In this document: piece after piece, positions 34,315 through 42,269 of the stretch | How the letters are laid out: each line of letters opens with the position of its first letter | Numbering within the stretch: position 1 is the first letter of the stretch | NCBI GenBank assembly: GCA_947484175.1 | Contig: CANKOI010000024.1 | Coordinates: 1-45,246 of the forward strand | Source of the DNA: Deltaproteobacteria bacterium | Lineage (GTDB): Bacteria > Myxococcota_A > UBA796 > SXON01 | Reading direction: 5' to 3' | DNA length: 45,246 bases | Position numbers and translations under genes: made by a program | Notes under the pieces: generated by a model | Told to the model about the DNA's origin: nothing | The model's database searches: none | Seen by the model: the letters and a program-made list of their open reading frames with translations, nothing else

Positions 34315-36927
34315 TCAGTCCTCGTCGCGGTGCAAGTATCCTAAGGCCTCGAGCTGGTCGGTTTCGGCGCTGGTCACCGCCTGCTGGTCCTTGAGGTCGT
34401 CGTGGGAGTCGGAAGGCACAAGAATCCAACCGGGCTGGATGGCGTAGAGGGTGCCGCCAGCGCTCGTTGCGGCTTGGAAGGGCGTGGTGACGCTGCCCAT
34501 CTGGAGGGTGCCGGCGGGGCAGGGTTCTGCGTCGCATTGCAGGTAGAGCGTGCCGCCCAAGGGACGCGGTCCAGGCGTGAACGTGACCGTCTTTCGGTCT
34601 GCGGAGACCACCACCACGCCGATGTCCGTAGGCAAGGTTTTAGGGGTTTCGCCCCACTCCAAGTTGGCCCGCACTTCTTCGTTCAACTCCGGGTTCATCA
34701 CGCTGGCACTTCGAATCGGCGCCTTGAAGGTGAGCGTGGTGACGGTCGGTGTCGGGCCCACGCGGATTCGGAAGCCCGGTAGGACCGGCCACCCCGTGGC
34801 TTTCGACAGCGCATCGCGCATTTGGCCAAGGCTGAGGGCGTCGGCCTTACTGCTGAGGTTGTTCTCTTCGAGCGGGTCGGCGGATAGGTCGTAGAGCTCC
34901 TGGTTGCCGGTGGCACTATGGAGGATGTATTTATATTTCTGATAGACGACGCCCCAGCGGTCGCGGCTGTAGCGCAGGTGCCCGAGGGGGAGCGGGCGGC
35001 TGAACAGCTGAGCGGTGAGGGCGGCCCTCCCGGCTGCCGCGGCGGGGTCGATCAGCGGGCGGAGGCTCTGGCCGTCGGTTGGCGGGCGCCGCTCGGCCGG
35101 CACGCCGGCGAAGTCGAAAATCGTCGCCGCAAGGTCGACGAGGCCGACGTTGTCGCTCACTTTGGGGGCACCAGCCCAGCCACCCGGAGGACGCACGGCC
35201 AGCTCCACGTGGACGAGCTCGTTGTACAGGGAGTGGTTGTGCTCGAAGGCTCCGTGGTCCCACATTTCCTCGCCGTGATCGGAGTGCAGGATGGTGAGGG
35301 TTTCGCCGGGGAGCTTCTCCACCTCTGCGAGCAGGCGCGACACCTCATGCGACGTGTAGGCCACTTCGGCGTCGTATTGCGCGCGAATCCACTCCTTCGC
35401 CTCGCTGCCGAGGCGTCGCTTTTTCATCAGGCCGTAGATTTGCCAGCGATTAAATTGCTGCCGGAGTTGGGAGGGACGCTCCAAGTCGGCGTCGAACTGT
35501 CGCTTATAAAACGCGGGGGCGTTGTAGAAGGTGTGCGGGTCCATGATGTGGACAAAGGTGAAGGTGTCTTCGTTCTGATGGGCCTTGAGGTGGGCGAGCG
35601 CCCTGTCCACCTGCACGGTGCCCTTGGCGCCGTTCTCGTACTCCCAGAAGTCCATCCCGTCGTTGAAATGGAAGCGGGGCACCAAGTGCACGTTGGCCAC
35701 CACCCCGCCCGTCACAAACCCTTCCGGGGCCAGCACTTCCGCGATGGTGCGGGCGCCGGCGGCATTCGTGGGGAACCGGCCCGTGAACGCGGTGCGAAAG
35801 CTAGGCTTCGTGCGGGGTGCCGGCGCCCAGGCATTCGTGAACTGCACACTTTGTGCGAGCCATTGGTCGAGTTCGGGCGAGGTGGAGTGCTCGTAGCCGT
35901 TGGCGCTCAGGGTGTCCCAGCGGAGGGTGTCGATCCCCACCACGAGGATGCGTCGAGGCGAGCCCGCCGCGGTGTTCACGACATAGGGTGCGGTGACGAC
36001 GAGGTGGTCACCTTCGTCGGTGGGGCCGGCCAAGGACTCGAACCGAAGCCGGCCGGTGCGGGCAAGGCCCTCAGGCAGAACGACGGTCTGGTCGGCGTGA
36101 CCCGGCTTCGCCTCTACGCGGCCCTTCCATACTTCGACACCGTCGAGGGAGATGCGCAGATCGAGGCCGTCGCCCTTCACGGCACCGGTGAGCGGGTCCT
36201 GCAAGAGAGCAAGGCCGAAGCGCAGGGAGCCCTTGGCCGGCAACGACGCGGTGAACTCGGCCGTGGCGCCGCCGGGCAGGAACAGCCCCGGTCGGTGTTG
36301 GCGGTCGTGATTGTGGCTGGTGCTGGCGAATTCCGCGGGGCTGAGCCCCGACTGGCTGAGGTGGCGCTGCCGGAGCTGCGTGGCCAGTTCGTCGACGACG
36401 AGCTCGGGGGGCTGAGACCAGGACTTCGGGTCGTCGGCCGCGAGCATGATGATTCGCCCGCTATCGACGTACCAGCTGGCTACGGGCTCGGCGGTGGGCG
36501 CGGAGATGCTGGTGACGAAGGCGATCTGCTTGCCGTTGGCGATCAGCTTGGCGCCCATCGGGGCGTAGTTCGGGCGGGGCATCGAGGTTTGGAAGGGGAG
36601 GGCCACGCTCCACGCCGTCCAGCCTCGTTTGCGTCGGCCCTCGTTCTTCCAGTCGGAGCCTAGCTTGAAGTGGCCGTCGATCGCCGTTGGAGCTTTGGAG
36701 CTGGGGAAGGCGTAGGTGCCTTCCCCGAGGTGGTCGAGCAGGCGCCACACCACGGAGCCGGATGCGCGCTCGAGTGACATGCTGCGGGGGGTGGAGGGGG
36801 CATCGGGTGCCACGACCGGGATGGGGTCGGGCGCGGGCGCCCTCTCGCCCTTCTTGGGCGCGGGCTTCTTGGCGTCGTCGTCAGACCCGCATCCGAGCGC
36901 GGCTAGCAGCAGTACCAAGGTCTTCAT
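34315..36927 (-). CDS. Sulfatase/alkaline phosphatase superfamily lipoprotein with Thr at nucleophile position
   Basis: An 870-residue lipoprotein (MKTLVLLLAALGC, Cys at 13). After a Lys/Pro-rich linker and a ~250-residue beta-rich domain, a sulfatase-type catalytic domain begins near residue 325 with VVGIDTLRWDTLSANGY (metal Asp). The nucleophile motif is RTKPSFRTAFTGRFP: the Cys or Ser that becomes formylglycine in true sulfatases is Thr (near 372). Metal ligands follow in ILHSDHGEEMWDHG (near 550). This suggests a Thr-based phospho- or phosphono-hydrolase or transferase rather than a formylglycine sulfatase. A further ~180 residues (PGFRIRVGPTPTVTTLTFKA onwards) form a C-terminal beta domain. 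Monocistronic by spacing. Confidence 0.85.
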   Translation of the reverse strand: MKTLVLLLAALGCGSDDDAKKPAPKKGERAPAPDPIPVVAPDAPSTPRSMSLERASGSVVWRLLDHLGEGTYAFPSSKAPTAIDGHFKLGSDWKNEGRRKRGWTAWSVALPFQTSMPRPNYAPMGAKLIANGKQIAFVTSISAPTAEPVASWYVDSGRIIMLAADDPKSWSQPPELVVDELATQLRQRHLSQSGLSPAEFASTSHNHDRQHRPGLFLPGGATAEFTASLPAKGSLRFGLALLQDPLTGAVKGDGLDLRISLDGVEVWKGRVEAKPGHADQTVVLPEGLARTGRLRFESLAGPTDEGDHLVVTAPYVVNTAAGSPRRILVVGIDTLRWDTLSANGYEHSTSPELDQWLAQSVQFTNAWAPAPRTKPSFRTAFTGRFPTNAAGARTIAEVLAPEGFVTGGVVANVHLVPRFHFNDGMDFWEYENGAKGTVQVDRALAHLKAHQNEDTFTFVHIMDPHTFYNAPAFYKRQFDADLERPSQLRQQFNRWQIYGLMKKRRLGSEAKEWIRAQYDAEVAYTSHEVSRLLAEVEKLPGETLTILHSDHGEEMWDHGAFEHNHSLYNELVHVELAVRPPGGWAGAPKVSDNVGLVDLAATIFDFAGVPAERRPPTDGQSLRPLIDPAAAAGRAALTAQLFSRPLPLGHLRYSRDRWGVVYQKYKYILHSATGNQELYDLSADPLEENNLSSKADALSLGQMRDALSKATGWPVLPGFRIRVGPTPTVTTLTFKAPIRSASVMNPELNEEVRANLEWGETPKTLPTDIGVVVVSADRKTVTFTPGPRPLGGTLYLQCDAEPCPAGTLQMGSVTTPFQAATSAGGTLYAIQPGWILVPSDSHDDLKDQQAVTSAETDQLEALGYLHRDED

Positions 36928-36973
36928 CCCGCGGGGCTATCATGCCCTCCGGAAGCGGCCTACCGGGCGGCCC

Positions 36974-37345
36974 TTAGAGAGAGACCAGCTCGGCCGGAAC
37001 CACCGCGAACGCGGCGATGCGCTCGGCGTCCTCACCCGCCGGGTCCACGACGACCACCACCGCATTGTAGCTGCCGGCGCCGAGCTCAACCTCGGCTCGG
37101 AAGCGCCCCACTGTGTCGGGCGGACCGCTCGCCACGACCCTCCCGGCCACCGCGATGGTCACCGAGAGATCCATAGGGTCACTCTCGGCGTCGGCCACGA
37201 TGAGCGCGAAGACCACCGGCTGGCCTGCCGGCAAGCTCGCGTCGGTGGCGGGTTCCACCACGAAGAGCTCGGGCGGCGTGTTCGGCTCTTCCACCTCGCG
37301 CTTCACGATGCAGGCGGCGAGGAAGAGGAAGATGTGGGCGAGCAC
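36974..37345 (-). CDS. Small lipoprotein with Ig/cadherin-like domain
   Basis: A 123-residue predicted lipoprotein (MLAHIFLFLAAC, Cys at 12). The mature part is one beta-sandwich-like domain: NTPPELFVVEPATDASL, then VFALIVADAESDPMDLSVTI, VGRFRAEVELGAGSYNAVVV and VDPAGEDAE, a cadherin/PKD-like pattern with a possible calcium-binding DAESDP. GTG start at 37345; the divergent radical-SAM-like gene starts 44 bases away. Confidence 0.7.
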   Translation of the reverse strand: MLAHIFLFLAACIVKREVEEPNTPPELFVVEPATDASLPAGQPVVFALIVADAESDPMDLSVTIAVAGRVVASGPPDTVGRFRAEVELGAGSYNAVVVVVDPAGEDAERIAAFAVVPAELVSL

Positions 37346-37389
37346 GGTGCTTGGGCTCCTCCTAACGGCTGTGGGTTAGGCGGCGAAGC

Positions 37390-38283
37390 ATGTTGACTTG
37401 GACCCCGGCCGGGGCGGTGGAGCGCCCGAAAGCGTTGCAGGTGCGCCTGCAGCGGAGCTACCCGGGTCGGGTGCGGGCGGGGGCCCCGGTGCCTACGCGG
37501 TCGATGCCCACGGGCGAAGTGATCGAGAACCTCACCTTCTTCACCACGCCGAGCCCGCGTGGGCGCCCGGTAGAGAGCGTGGTGCTCAGCGGCGTGGGCG
37601 CGGCTTCGCGGCCCGACCTCGCGGAGATCGTGGCGCATGCGCGGGGGAGGGGAGTCGGGCGCGTGACGCTGCATGCCGGGGTCGAGGACCTCGACGCGCT
37701 GGCGTCGGCCCGCCCTCCCGTCGACGCGCTCGTGCTGCCCCTTCAGGTCGGCGAGTCGGGCAGCAATCTCGCCGACGCCGCACGGGTGCTCACCGCGGCG
37801 AGGGCGGCCGGCCTCTCCACGATCGCGAACACCCTACTCGTGGGCTCCGCGCTCTCGAGCCTCGCCGGCGCGGCAAGAGTGGCCGCCCGCTCGGGCGTGG
37901 GTGCGATGACGTTCACGTACCCCTTTCCGGTGGACGGTGCGGCCTCCAGCGAGGCGCCTCCTCCTCCCCGCGTGATGGCGGTGCTGGCGGAGCTGATCCC
38001 GCCTTTGGAGGCGGCCGGCGTGCGCGTGGCGATTCGGGGGCTCCCCTCCTGCATGCTCGGTGGGCTCAGTCGCCTCGGCGGGCGCACCGGAAACCGCTGG
38101 TACGTCGACGCAGACCACCAGCTTGAGAAGGCGCTGCTGTTTTTCCCCGACGTGGTGGCCTTCCACAAGGGCGAGGAGTGCCGCTTCTGCACGCTGAACG
38201 AGCGCTGCGACGGCTGGTTCGCCACCTACCTGCGGCGCCCCGCCTTTGGCAGGCTGCGCGCGGTCGAGGCCCCGGCGACGTGA
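37390..38283 (+). CDS. Radical-SAM/SPASM-like protein lacking the CxxxCxxC cluster
   Basis: A 297-residue protein whose order of strands resembles a radical SAM barrel: SVVLSGVGAASRPDLAEIVA is like the strand after the cluster, GVGRVTLHAGVEDLDALAS the next, then SNLADAARVLTAARAAGL and the late GVRVAIRGLPSCMLGG. The N-terminal region where CxxxCxxC should lie (about 40-60, GEVIENLTFF) has no Cys. Near residues 264-274 is CRFCTLNERCDGW, a SPASM-like Cys group. It may be a non-catalytic relative, or use another cofactor. It ends by overlapping the GT9 gene (GTGA), so the two are coupled. Confidence 0.6.
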   Translation: MLTWTPAGAVERPKALQVRLQRSYPGRVRAGAPVPTRSMPTGEVIENLTFFTTPSPRGRPVESVVLSGVGAASRPDLAEIVAHARGRGVGRVTLHAGVEDLDALASARPPVDALVLPLQVGESGSNLADAARVLTAARAAGLSTIANTLLVGSALSSLAGAARVAARSGVGAMTFTYPFPVDGAASSEAPPPPRVMAVLAELIPPLEAAGVRVAIRGLPSCMLGGLSRLGGRTGNRWYVDADHQLEKALLFFPDVVAFHKGEECRFCTLNERCDGWFATYLRRPAFGRLRAVEAPAT

Positions 38284-39080
38284 GCCTCCCCGCAGGGCCG
38301 CTGCTGTTCGTTCGCGGCGGCGCCCTCGGCGACTTCGTGCTCACGCTCCCCGTGCTGGCGGCCCTGTTCCAGAGCGGCCGCGAGGTGCACGTGGCGTGTG
38401 CGCGGCGGCACCTGCCCCTCGTGGCGGCGGTGGGGGCGCCCGCGCGGCTCTGGGACCTCGATGGCAGCGAGGCGTTGTGGATGTTCGGCGGGGCCGACCC
38501 CGTGGGGTACGCCGCGGCTTGGGTGTTCGGGGAGGGGAGGGCGGACCTGCCGGTCTCGTCTACCTTCGTGACGGGCTCGCGACCGCCGCCAGGGGCAGCC
38601 GCGTGGGCCCACTTCGCGCCGCCGCTGCCCGCGGGCTTCCCCCAACCCGATCCCGGCTTGCGATTGGGCGTGCCGCCGCTCCGCGCAGACCGACCCGTCG
38701 TGGTTTGCCCGGGGGCCAGCGATCCGGAGCGGAGCTGGCCGCTGGCGCGCTGGTTCGCGCTCGTGGAGGGTTTGCGGGCGGCAGGCTTGGAGGTGGTGGT
38801 CGTGGGCGGCCCCGCGGAGCCGTGGGCAGACTACCGCCCCGATCTCCCCGAGCTGATGGGCCTCGCCGCCAGTGCCAGCGCGTGGATCGGTCCCGACAGC
38901 GGGCCCACCCACTTGGCTGCGCGGTGCGGTGCGCCGACGGCTGCCCTCTTTGGGCCCTCTGATCGGAGCTGGGCGCCCTTCGGCTGCACCGTGTTGCCTT
39001 GGGGCGCTGCCGCCGAGCAGGTTCTCGCCTGGGTTCGGAGCGCGGTGGGAGGGACATTCACGTCGTGGTCGGTAGGCTGA
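38280..39080 (+). CDS. Glycosyltransferase family 9 (heptosyltransferase-like)
   Basis: A 266-residue GT9 enzyme of the ADP-heptose:LPS heptosyltransferase type. The N-terminus LLFVRGGALGDFVLTLPVL is diagnostic, VVCPGASDPERSWPLARW is the donor-binding segment, and IGPDSGPTHLAARCGAP with ALFGPSD is the conserved C-terminal motif. It is shorter than E. coli WaaF (about 350), so the central part is trimmed. It probably adds a sugar to the lipopolysaccharide core. GTG start at 38280 overlaps the upstream stop. Confidence 0.9.
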   Translation: MSLPAGPLLFVRGGALGDFVLTLPVLAALFQSGREVHVACARRHLPLVAAVGAPARLWDLDGSEALWMFGGADPVGYAAAWVFGEGRADLPVSSTFVTGSRPPPGAAAWAHFAPPLPAGFPQPDPGLRLGVPPLRADRPVVVCPGASDPERSWPLARWFALVEGLRAAGLEVVVVGGPAEPWADYRPDLPELMGLAASASAWIGPDSGPTHLAARCGAPTAALFGPSDRSWAPFGCTVLPWGAAAEQVLAWVRSAVGGTFTSWSVG

Positions 39081-39137
39081 ACCCGAGAACGACACCGTCC
39101 GTATCGGGATGGCATGCCTTGTGCTAAACCGTCCACC

Positions 39138-40481
39138 ATGACGATCCTCCTTCTCTCTCTGGTTTCGCCCGCCCACGCGTTTTGCGGCGCCTACGTGGGC
39201 GACGTGGACTCCACGCCCAAGAACGGCTCCAGCCGCATTGCCATCGCTCGGCAGGGCACGACCACCACGCTCACGATGTTCAACGACGTGGATGGCGACT
39301 ACGAGAGCTTCGGCCTGCTCGTGCCGATCCCCGAGATTCTGTCGCAAGAGGATGTGCGGCGCATCGACCGTCAGCTCCTCGACAAGGCGGCGGCGTACAG
39401 CGCCCCGCGGCTGGTTTCTTACTCCTGCGAGGACTTCTACCCATTGGAGCACCAGGACACGGGCTGGGGGGGAGGGAGCGGGTCGATTTCGTGGGGCTGC
39501 GGCGGGTGGACCCCGATGGAGACGGGGGGCGCGAGGTCGACGGACTCGATCGTCACGGACACCGCGGGCGTGACCGTCTGGGAGGAGTTCGACCTCGGGG
39601 AGTACACCGTGTACGTACTCTCGGCCGAAGGAGCCGGGGGGCTCTCGGGCTGGCTGGACGACAACGGCTTTGCCGTGCCGGAAACCACCGAGCCGGTGTT
39701 GCAGGAGTACATCGACCGTGGCGATTATTTCCTCGCTCTCCGCGTCGATCTCGACCGCGCTCCCGACTCGGGCTTTCTGAGCCCGCTGCAGTTCACCTAC
39801 GATTCCCCGCAGTGGACGCTGCCCATCCGCCTAGGCGCGACCAGCTCCACCGGGCTGCAAGACCTCACGCTGTTCCTGCTCACCCCGCCGGAAGAGGGCC
39901 GCGTGGGCATCTCCAACTACCCGGAGGCTACACTCGCGCCCGACGAGTGCATGGTGGAAGAGGACGACATCTCGGCCTACTACGAAACCAAGCTCGAAGA
40001 GGCGATGAACCTGCCTGCTGTCCCGAGCCTGCTGGAGGGTCGCACCGGCCTCGGTTGGGTGACGGAGTACAGTTGGACGGGCGGGAGTTGCGACCCCTGC
40101 CCGAGCGAGGGACCGCTCACCCCCGACGAGGCCATCGGCTTGGGCATCGACGCGCATTACGGCTTTCATTTCACCCGCCTACACTTGCGCTACACCCCCG
40201 ACGCCGTGCCCTCCGACATCGTGCTCTACAGCACCGGCATTGTGGACAACGACCAAGTTCGCTACATCCAGCATGTCGAGGAGCTGGAGAGCGACCTCGA
40301 CTTGTGCGACGGGGCCACCCCGGATGATCCCGGCAGTTGTTTCACGGCCGACTGGTGGGGCGAGAAGGCGCTGGGCAACGTGGAGGACTCGGTTCCATTG
40401 AGCGACGCGGCCGGCGGTTGTGCGGGGGCGGCCCTGCTGCTGCTGGTGCCCGTGGTGGTCGGCGCACGGCGGCGCCGGTGA
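39138..40481 (+). CDS. DUF2330 exported protein with C-terminal Cys-helix-Arg tail
   Basis: A 447-residue DUF2330 protein. The signal MTILLLSLVSPAHA is 14 residues; the mature N-terminus FCGAYVGDVDSTPKNGSSRI and DVDGDYESFGLLVPIPEI are typical of DUF2330, a family without a known role. It is Asp/Gly-rich with several Cys (CEDFYP; CDPCPSE). The C-terminus has GGC, a hydrophobic helix (AGAALLLLVPVVVG) and ARRRR, like the sorted protein at 18979-20688. The ATG at 39138 is chosen over the in-frame ATG at 39114 because only it starts a signal peptide. Its stop overlaps the next lipoprotein gene. Confidence 0.85.
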   Translation: MTILLLSLVSPAHAFCGAYVGDVDSTPKNGSSRIAIARQGTTTTLTMFNDVDGDYESFGLLVPIPEILSQEDVRRIDRQLLDKAAAYSAPRLVSYSCEDFYPLEHQDTGWGGGSGSISWGCGGWTPMETGGARSTDSIVTDTAGVTVWEEFDLGEYTVYVLSAEGAGGLSGWLDDNGFAVPETTEPVLQEYIDRGDYFLALRVDLDRAPDSGFLSPLQFTYDSPQWTLPIRLGATSSTGLQDLTLFLLTPPEEGRVGISNYPEATLAPDECMVEEDDISAYYETKLEEAMNLPAVPSLLEGRTGLGWVTEYSWTGGSCDPCPSEGPLTPDEAIGLGIDAHYGFHFTRLHLRYTPDAVPSDIVLYSTGIVDNDQVRYIQHVEELESDLDLCDGATPDDPGSCFTADWWGEKALGNVEDSVPLSDAAGGCAGAALLLLVPVVVGARRRR

Positions 40482-40774
40482 TCGCGCTCCTGCTGCTCGG
40501 CTGCTACACCGAAGCCGAGTTTCAAGTCGACTACGACGCCGCGATCTGCGACTGGAAGGTCATGTGCGCGGCGGACCAGGTCGGGAGCGCCGAAGAATGT
40601 CTCGCCGATGCGACCGCCGCCTACACCTCGCCGGCCGACAGCTGTGTGTACGACGACGCGGCCGCAGCGGACTGCGCCGACGGCGTGCGGGACTTGCCTT
40701 GCGCCTCAGAGCTTGAGGAGGGCGAGTCGGTGGAGTTTCCCGCGGCTTGTGACGAGGTTTGGGACTGTAGCTGA
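40478..40774 (+). CDS. Small Cys-rich acidic lipoprotein
   Basis: A 98-residue lipoprotein (MIALLLLGC, Cys at 9). The mature part holds eight further Cys (CDWKVMC, ECLAD, SCVYD, DCADG, PCAS, ACDEVWDC), probably disulfide bonded, and is strongly acidic. Similar small Cys-rich lipoproteins are frequent in Myxococcota, without known roles. The GTG overlaps the DUF2330 stop (GTGA). Function unknown. Confidence 0.7.
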   Translation: MIALLLLGCYTEAEFQVDYDAAICDWKVMCAADQVGSAEECLADATAAYTSPADSCVYDDAAAADCADGVRDLPCASELEEGESVEFPAACDEVWDCS

Positions 40775-40792
40775 ACCCGGCTGCGTACACCG

Positions 40793-41563
40793 TCACCGCG
40801 CGTGCGCGTCCGCCCAGTTCGCCGCCGCCTCGATCGCGGGACGGAACTTCGTGCGTGCGTCGCCAACCACAGGGGTGCCGTGGGCAGGGAGCACGTGTGC
40901 GAAAGGGAGGTCGAGGATGCCCCGCAGTTCTGCCGCCGCCGGGCGCGCCTGCTTCAGCCAACCCGGCCCGACATTGTGCGCGCGGATGAAGCCCATCGGG
41001 CGCATCACCAAGCGGCCCAGCCAGTTGAAGTACTCGTCGGGGACGGCCCAGTTCTGGAGGGCGTCTCCCGCCACTACGATGCCGCCTTCGTGATCGAGCA
41101 CCAGCAGGCCTTCGCCGACCTTGCACGATGGGAAGGTGTAGAGCGAGCCAGCGAGCGGCAGGTCGGTGCCAGCCTCCACCTCGCGGTCTGGACTGAAGTA
41201 CCTCGCACTGGGGGCAGGATCCAGGGCGAAGCCCGCGGAATAGGGCTGATTGCGTACCGCCCACACCGTCGCGCCGTAGCGTTCCTTGTAGAAGGGGTCG
41301 TCGGAGCCGTGGAACCCCGCCAGTCGCACGACGTGCTTCACCCGCCCGAGCGAATCGAGCGCGGCCAAACCGGCGTCGCCGAGGCGCACGGAGTTCACGA
41401 TGACCAGTGAACCGGCGTCGCGCACCACCACCATGTTGCGGCTCATGTGCATCGGGATCGGGATCGGGAACCCCATCGTTCCGGTCACGAAGAACACGTC
41501 GGGGAACACCTCGTTCAGCGACCCGTGCGGGCGAGCCAGCGGGTGGTCTCGGTGGTTGGCCAT
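40793..41563 (-). CDS. MBL-fold-like protein with incomplete metal site
   Basis: A 256-residue protein with metallo-beta-lactamase-type organisation: VFFVTGTMGFPIPIPMHMSR, a strand VIVNSVRLGDAGLAALDSLG, and AGFHGSDDPFYKERYGA where the HxHxDH motif should be. Only the first His and one Asp match. Later LVLDHEGGIVVAGDALQNW and LPAHGTPVVG keep the Asp and final His of the fold. It may bind one metal or none. The ATG at 41563 is chosen because the upstream part is not family-like. Related sequences are often called MBL-like or DUF4336; I am unsure. Confidence 0.65.
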   Translation of the reverse strand: MANHRDHPLARPHGSLNEVFPDVFFVTGTMGFPIPIPMHMSRNMVVVRDAGSLVIVNSVRLGDAGLAALDSLGRVKHVVRLAGFHGSDDPFYKERYGATVWAVRNQPYSAGFALDPAPSARYFSPDREVEAGTDLPLAGSLYTFPSCKVGEGLLVLDHEGGIVVAGDALQNWAVPDEYFNWLGRLVMRPMGFIRAHNVGPGWLKQARPAAAELRGILDLPFAHVLPAHGTPVVGDARTKFRPAIEAAANWADAHAR

Positions 41564-41582
41564 GCAGGCTCCAGCGGCCTTC

Positions 41583-42269
41583 CTATCCGTCTCTGCCCCG
41601 CAGCGGCGCAAAGCTCACGGCGCTCTCCACCACGACCTCCGCCCCGCTCCACGGCTGTGTGAAACGCAGGTAGCAGGCGTGCAGACAGAGTCGGGGGGCC
41701 CGCGCTTCCACCTCTGGGCTGCCGTAGAAACGATCTCCGAGGATCGGGTGCCCGAGAGCGCGCAAGTGGAGGCGCAGTTGGTGTGAGCGCCCGGTGGTGG
41801 GGGACAGCTCGAGGAGTGCGCTGTCGTCGAGCTCCTCGAGTACCCGCCAGCGCGTGTGGGCGGGCTTGCCGCCGGCTTCGTCTACGCGGTGACGTCCGGG
41901 TTGCGTGGGGTCGGGGCCAAGGGGCAGGGAGACTTCGCCAGATGCGGCGACCGGCCGCCCCGCCACAAGGGCCAGGTACCGCTTTTCCACCTCGCGCTCC
42001 CGAAACTGCCGCTTGAGCTCGCGCTCGGCCGCGCGACGGAGCGCCACGAGCAGCAGGCCGGAGGTGTCGAGATCGAGGCGGTGAACGTCGAAGGCGCCGG
42101 GGTGATCGCGGCGCGCGCGGGTGAGGGCGCTGTCTGCGAGGCCGGGGCCACGCCCGGGCACCGACAGCAGCCCGGCGGGCTTCTCGACGACGAGCACGTC
42201 GCGGTCGGCGTAGACGATGTGCAGGAACGGTTCGAGGGGGGGCGAATACCAGGAGTCGGGGTCGGTCAT
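41583..42269 (-). CDS. RluA-family pseudouridine synthase
   Basis: A 228-residue RluA-type enzyme that isomerises uridine to pseudouridine in rRNA or tRNA. The catalytic motif FDVHRLDLDTSGLLL has Asp66; DRDVLVVEKPAGLLSVPG is the N-terminal motif, and KRYLALVAG and LELSPTTGRSHQLRLHLRALGHPILGDRFYG complete the family set. It has no S4 domain. The 23S rRNA site cannot be told from the sequence. The ATG overlaps the stop of the membrane-protein gene. Confidence 0.93.
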   Translation of the reverse strand: MTDPDSWYSPPLEPFLHIVYADRDVLVVEKPAGLLSVPGRGPGLADSALTRARRDHPGAFDVHRLDLDTSGLLLVALRRAAERELKRQFREREVEKRYLALVAGRPVAASGEVSLPLGPDPTQPGRHRVDEAGGKPAHTRWRVLEELDDSALLELSPTTGRSHQLRLHLRALGHPILGDRFYGSPEVEARAPRLCLHACYLRFTQPWSGAEVVVESAVSFAPLRGRDG

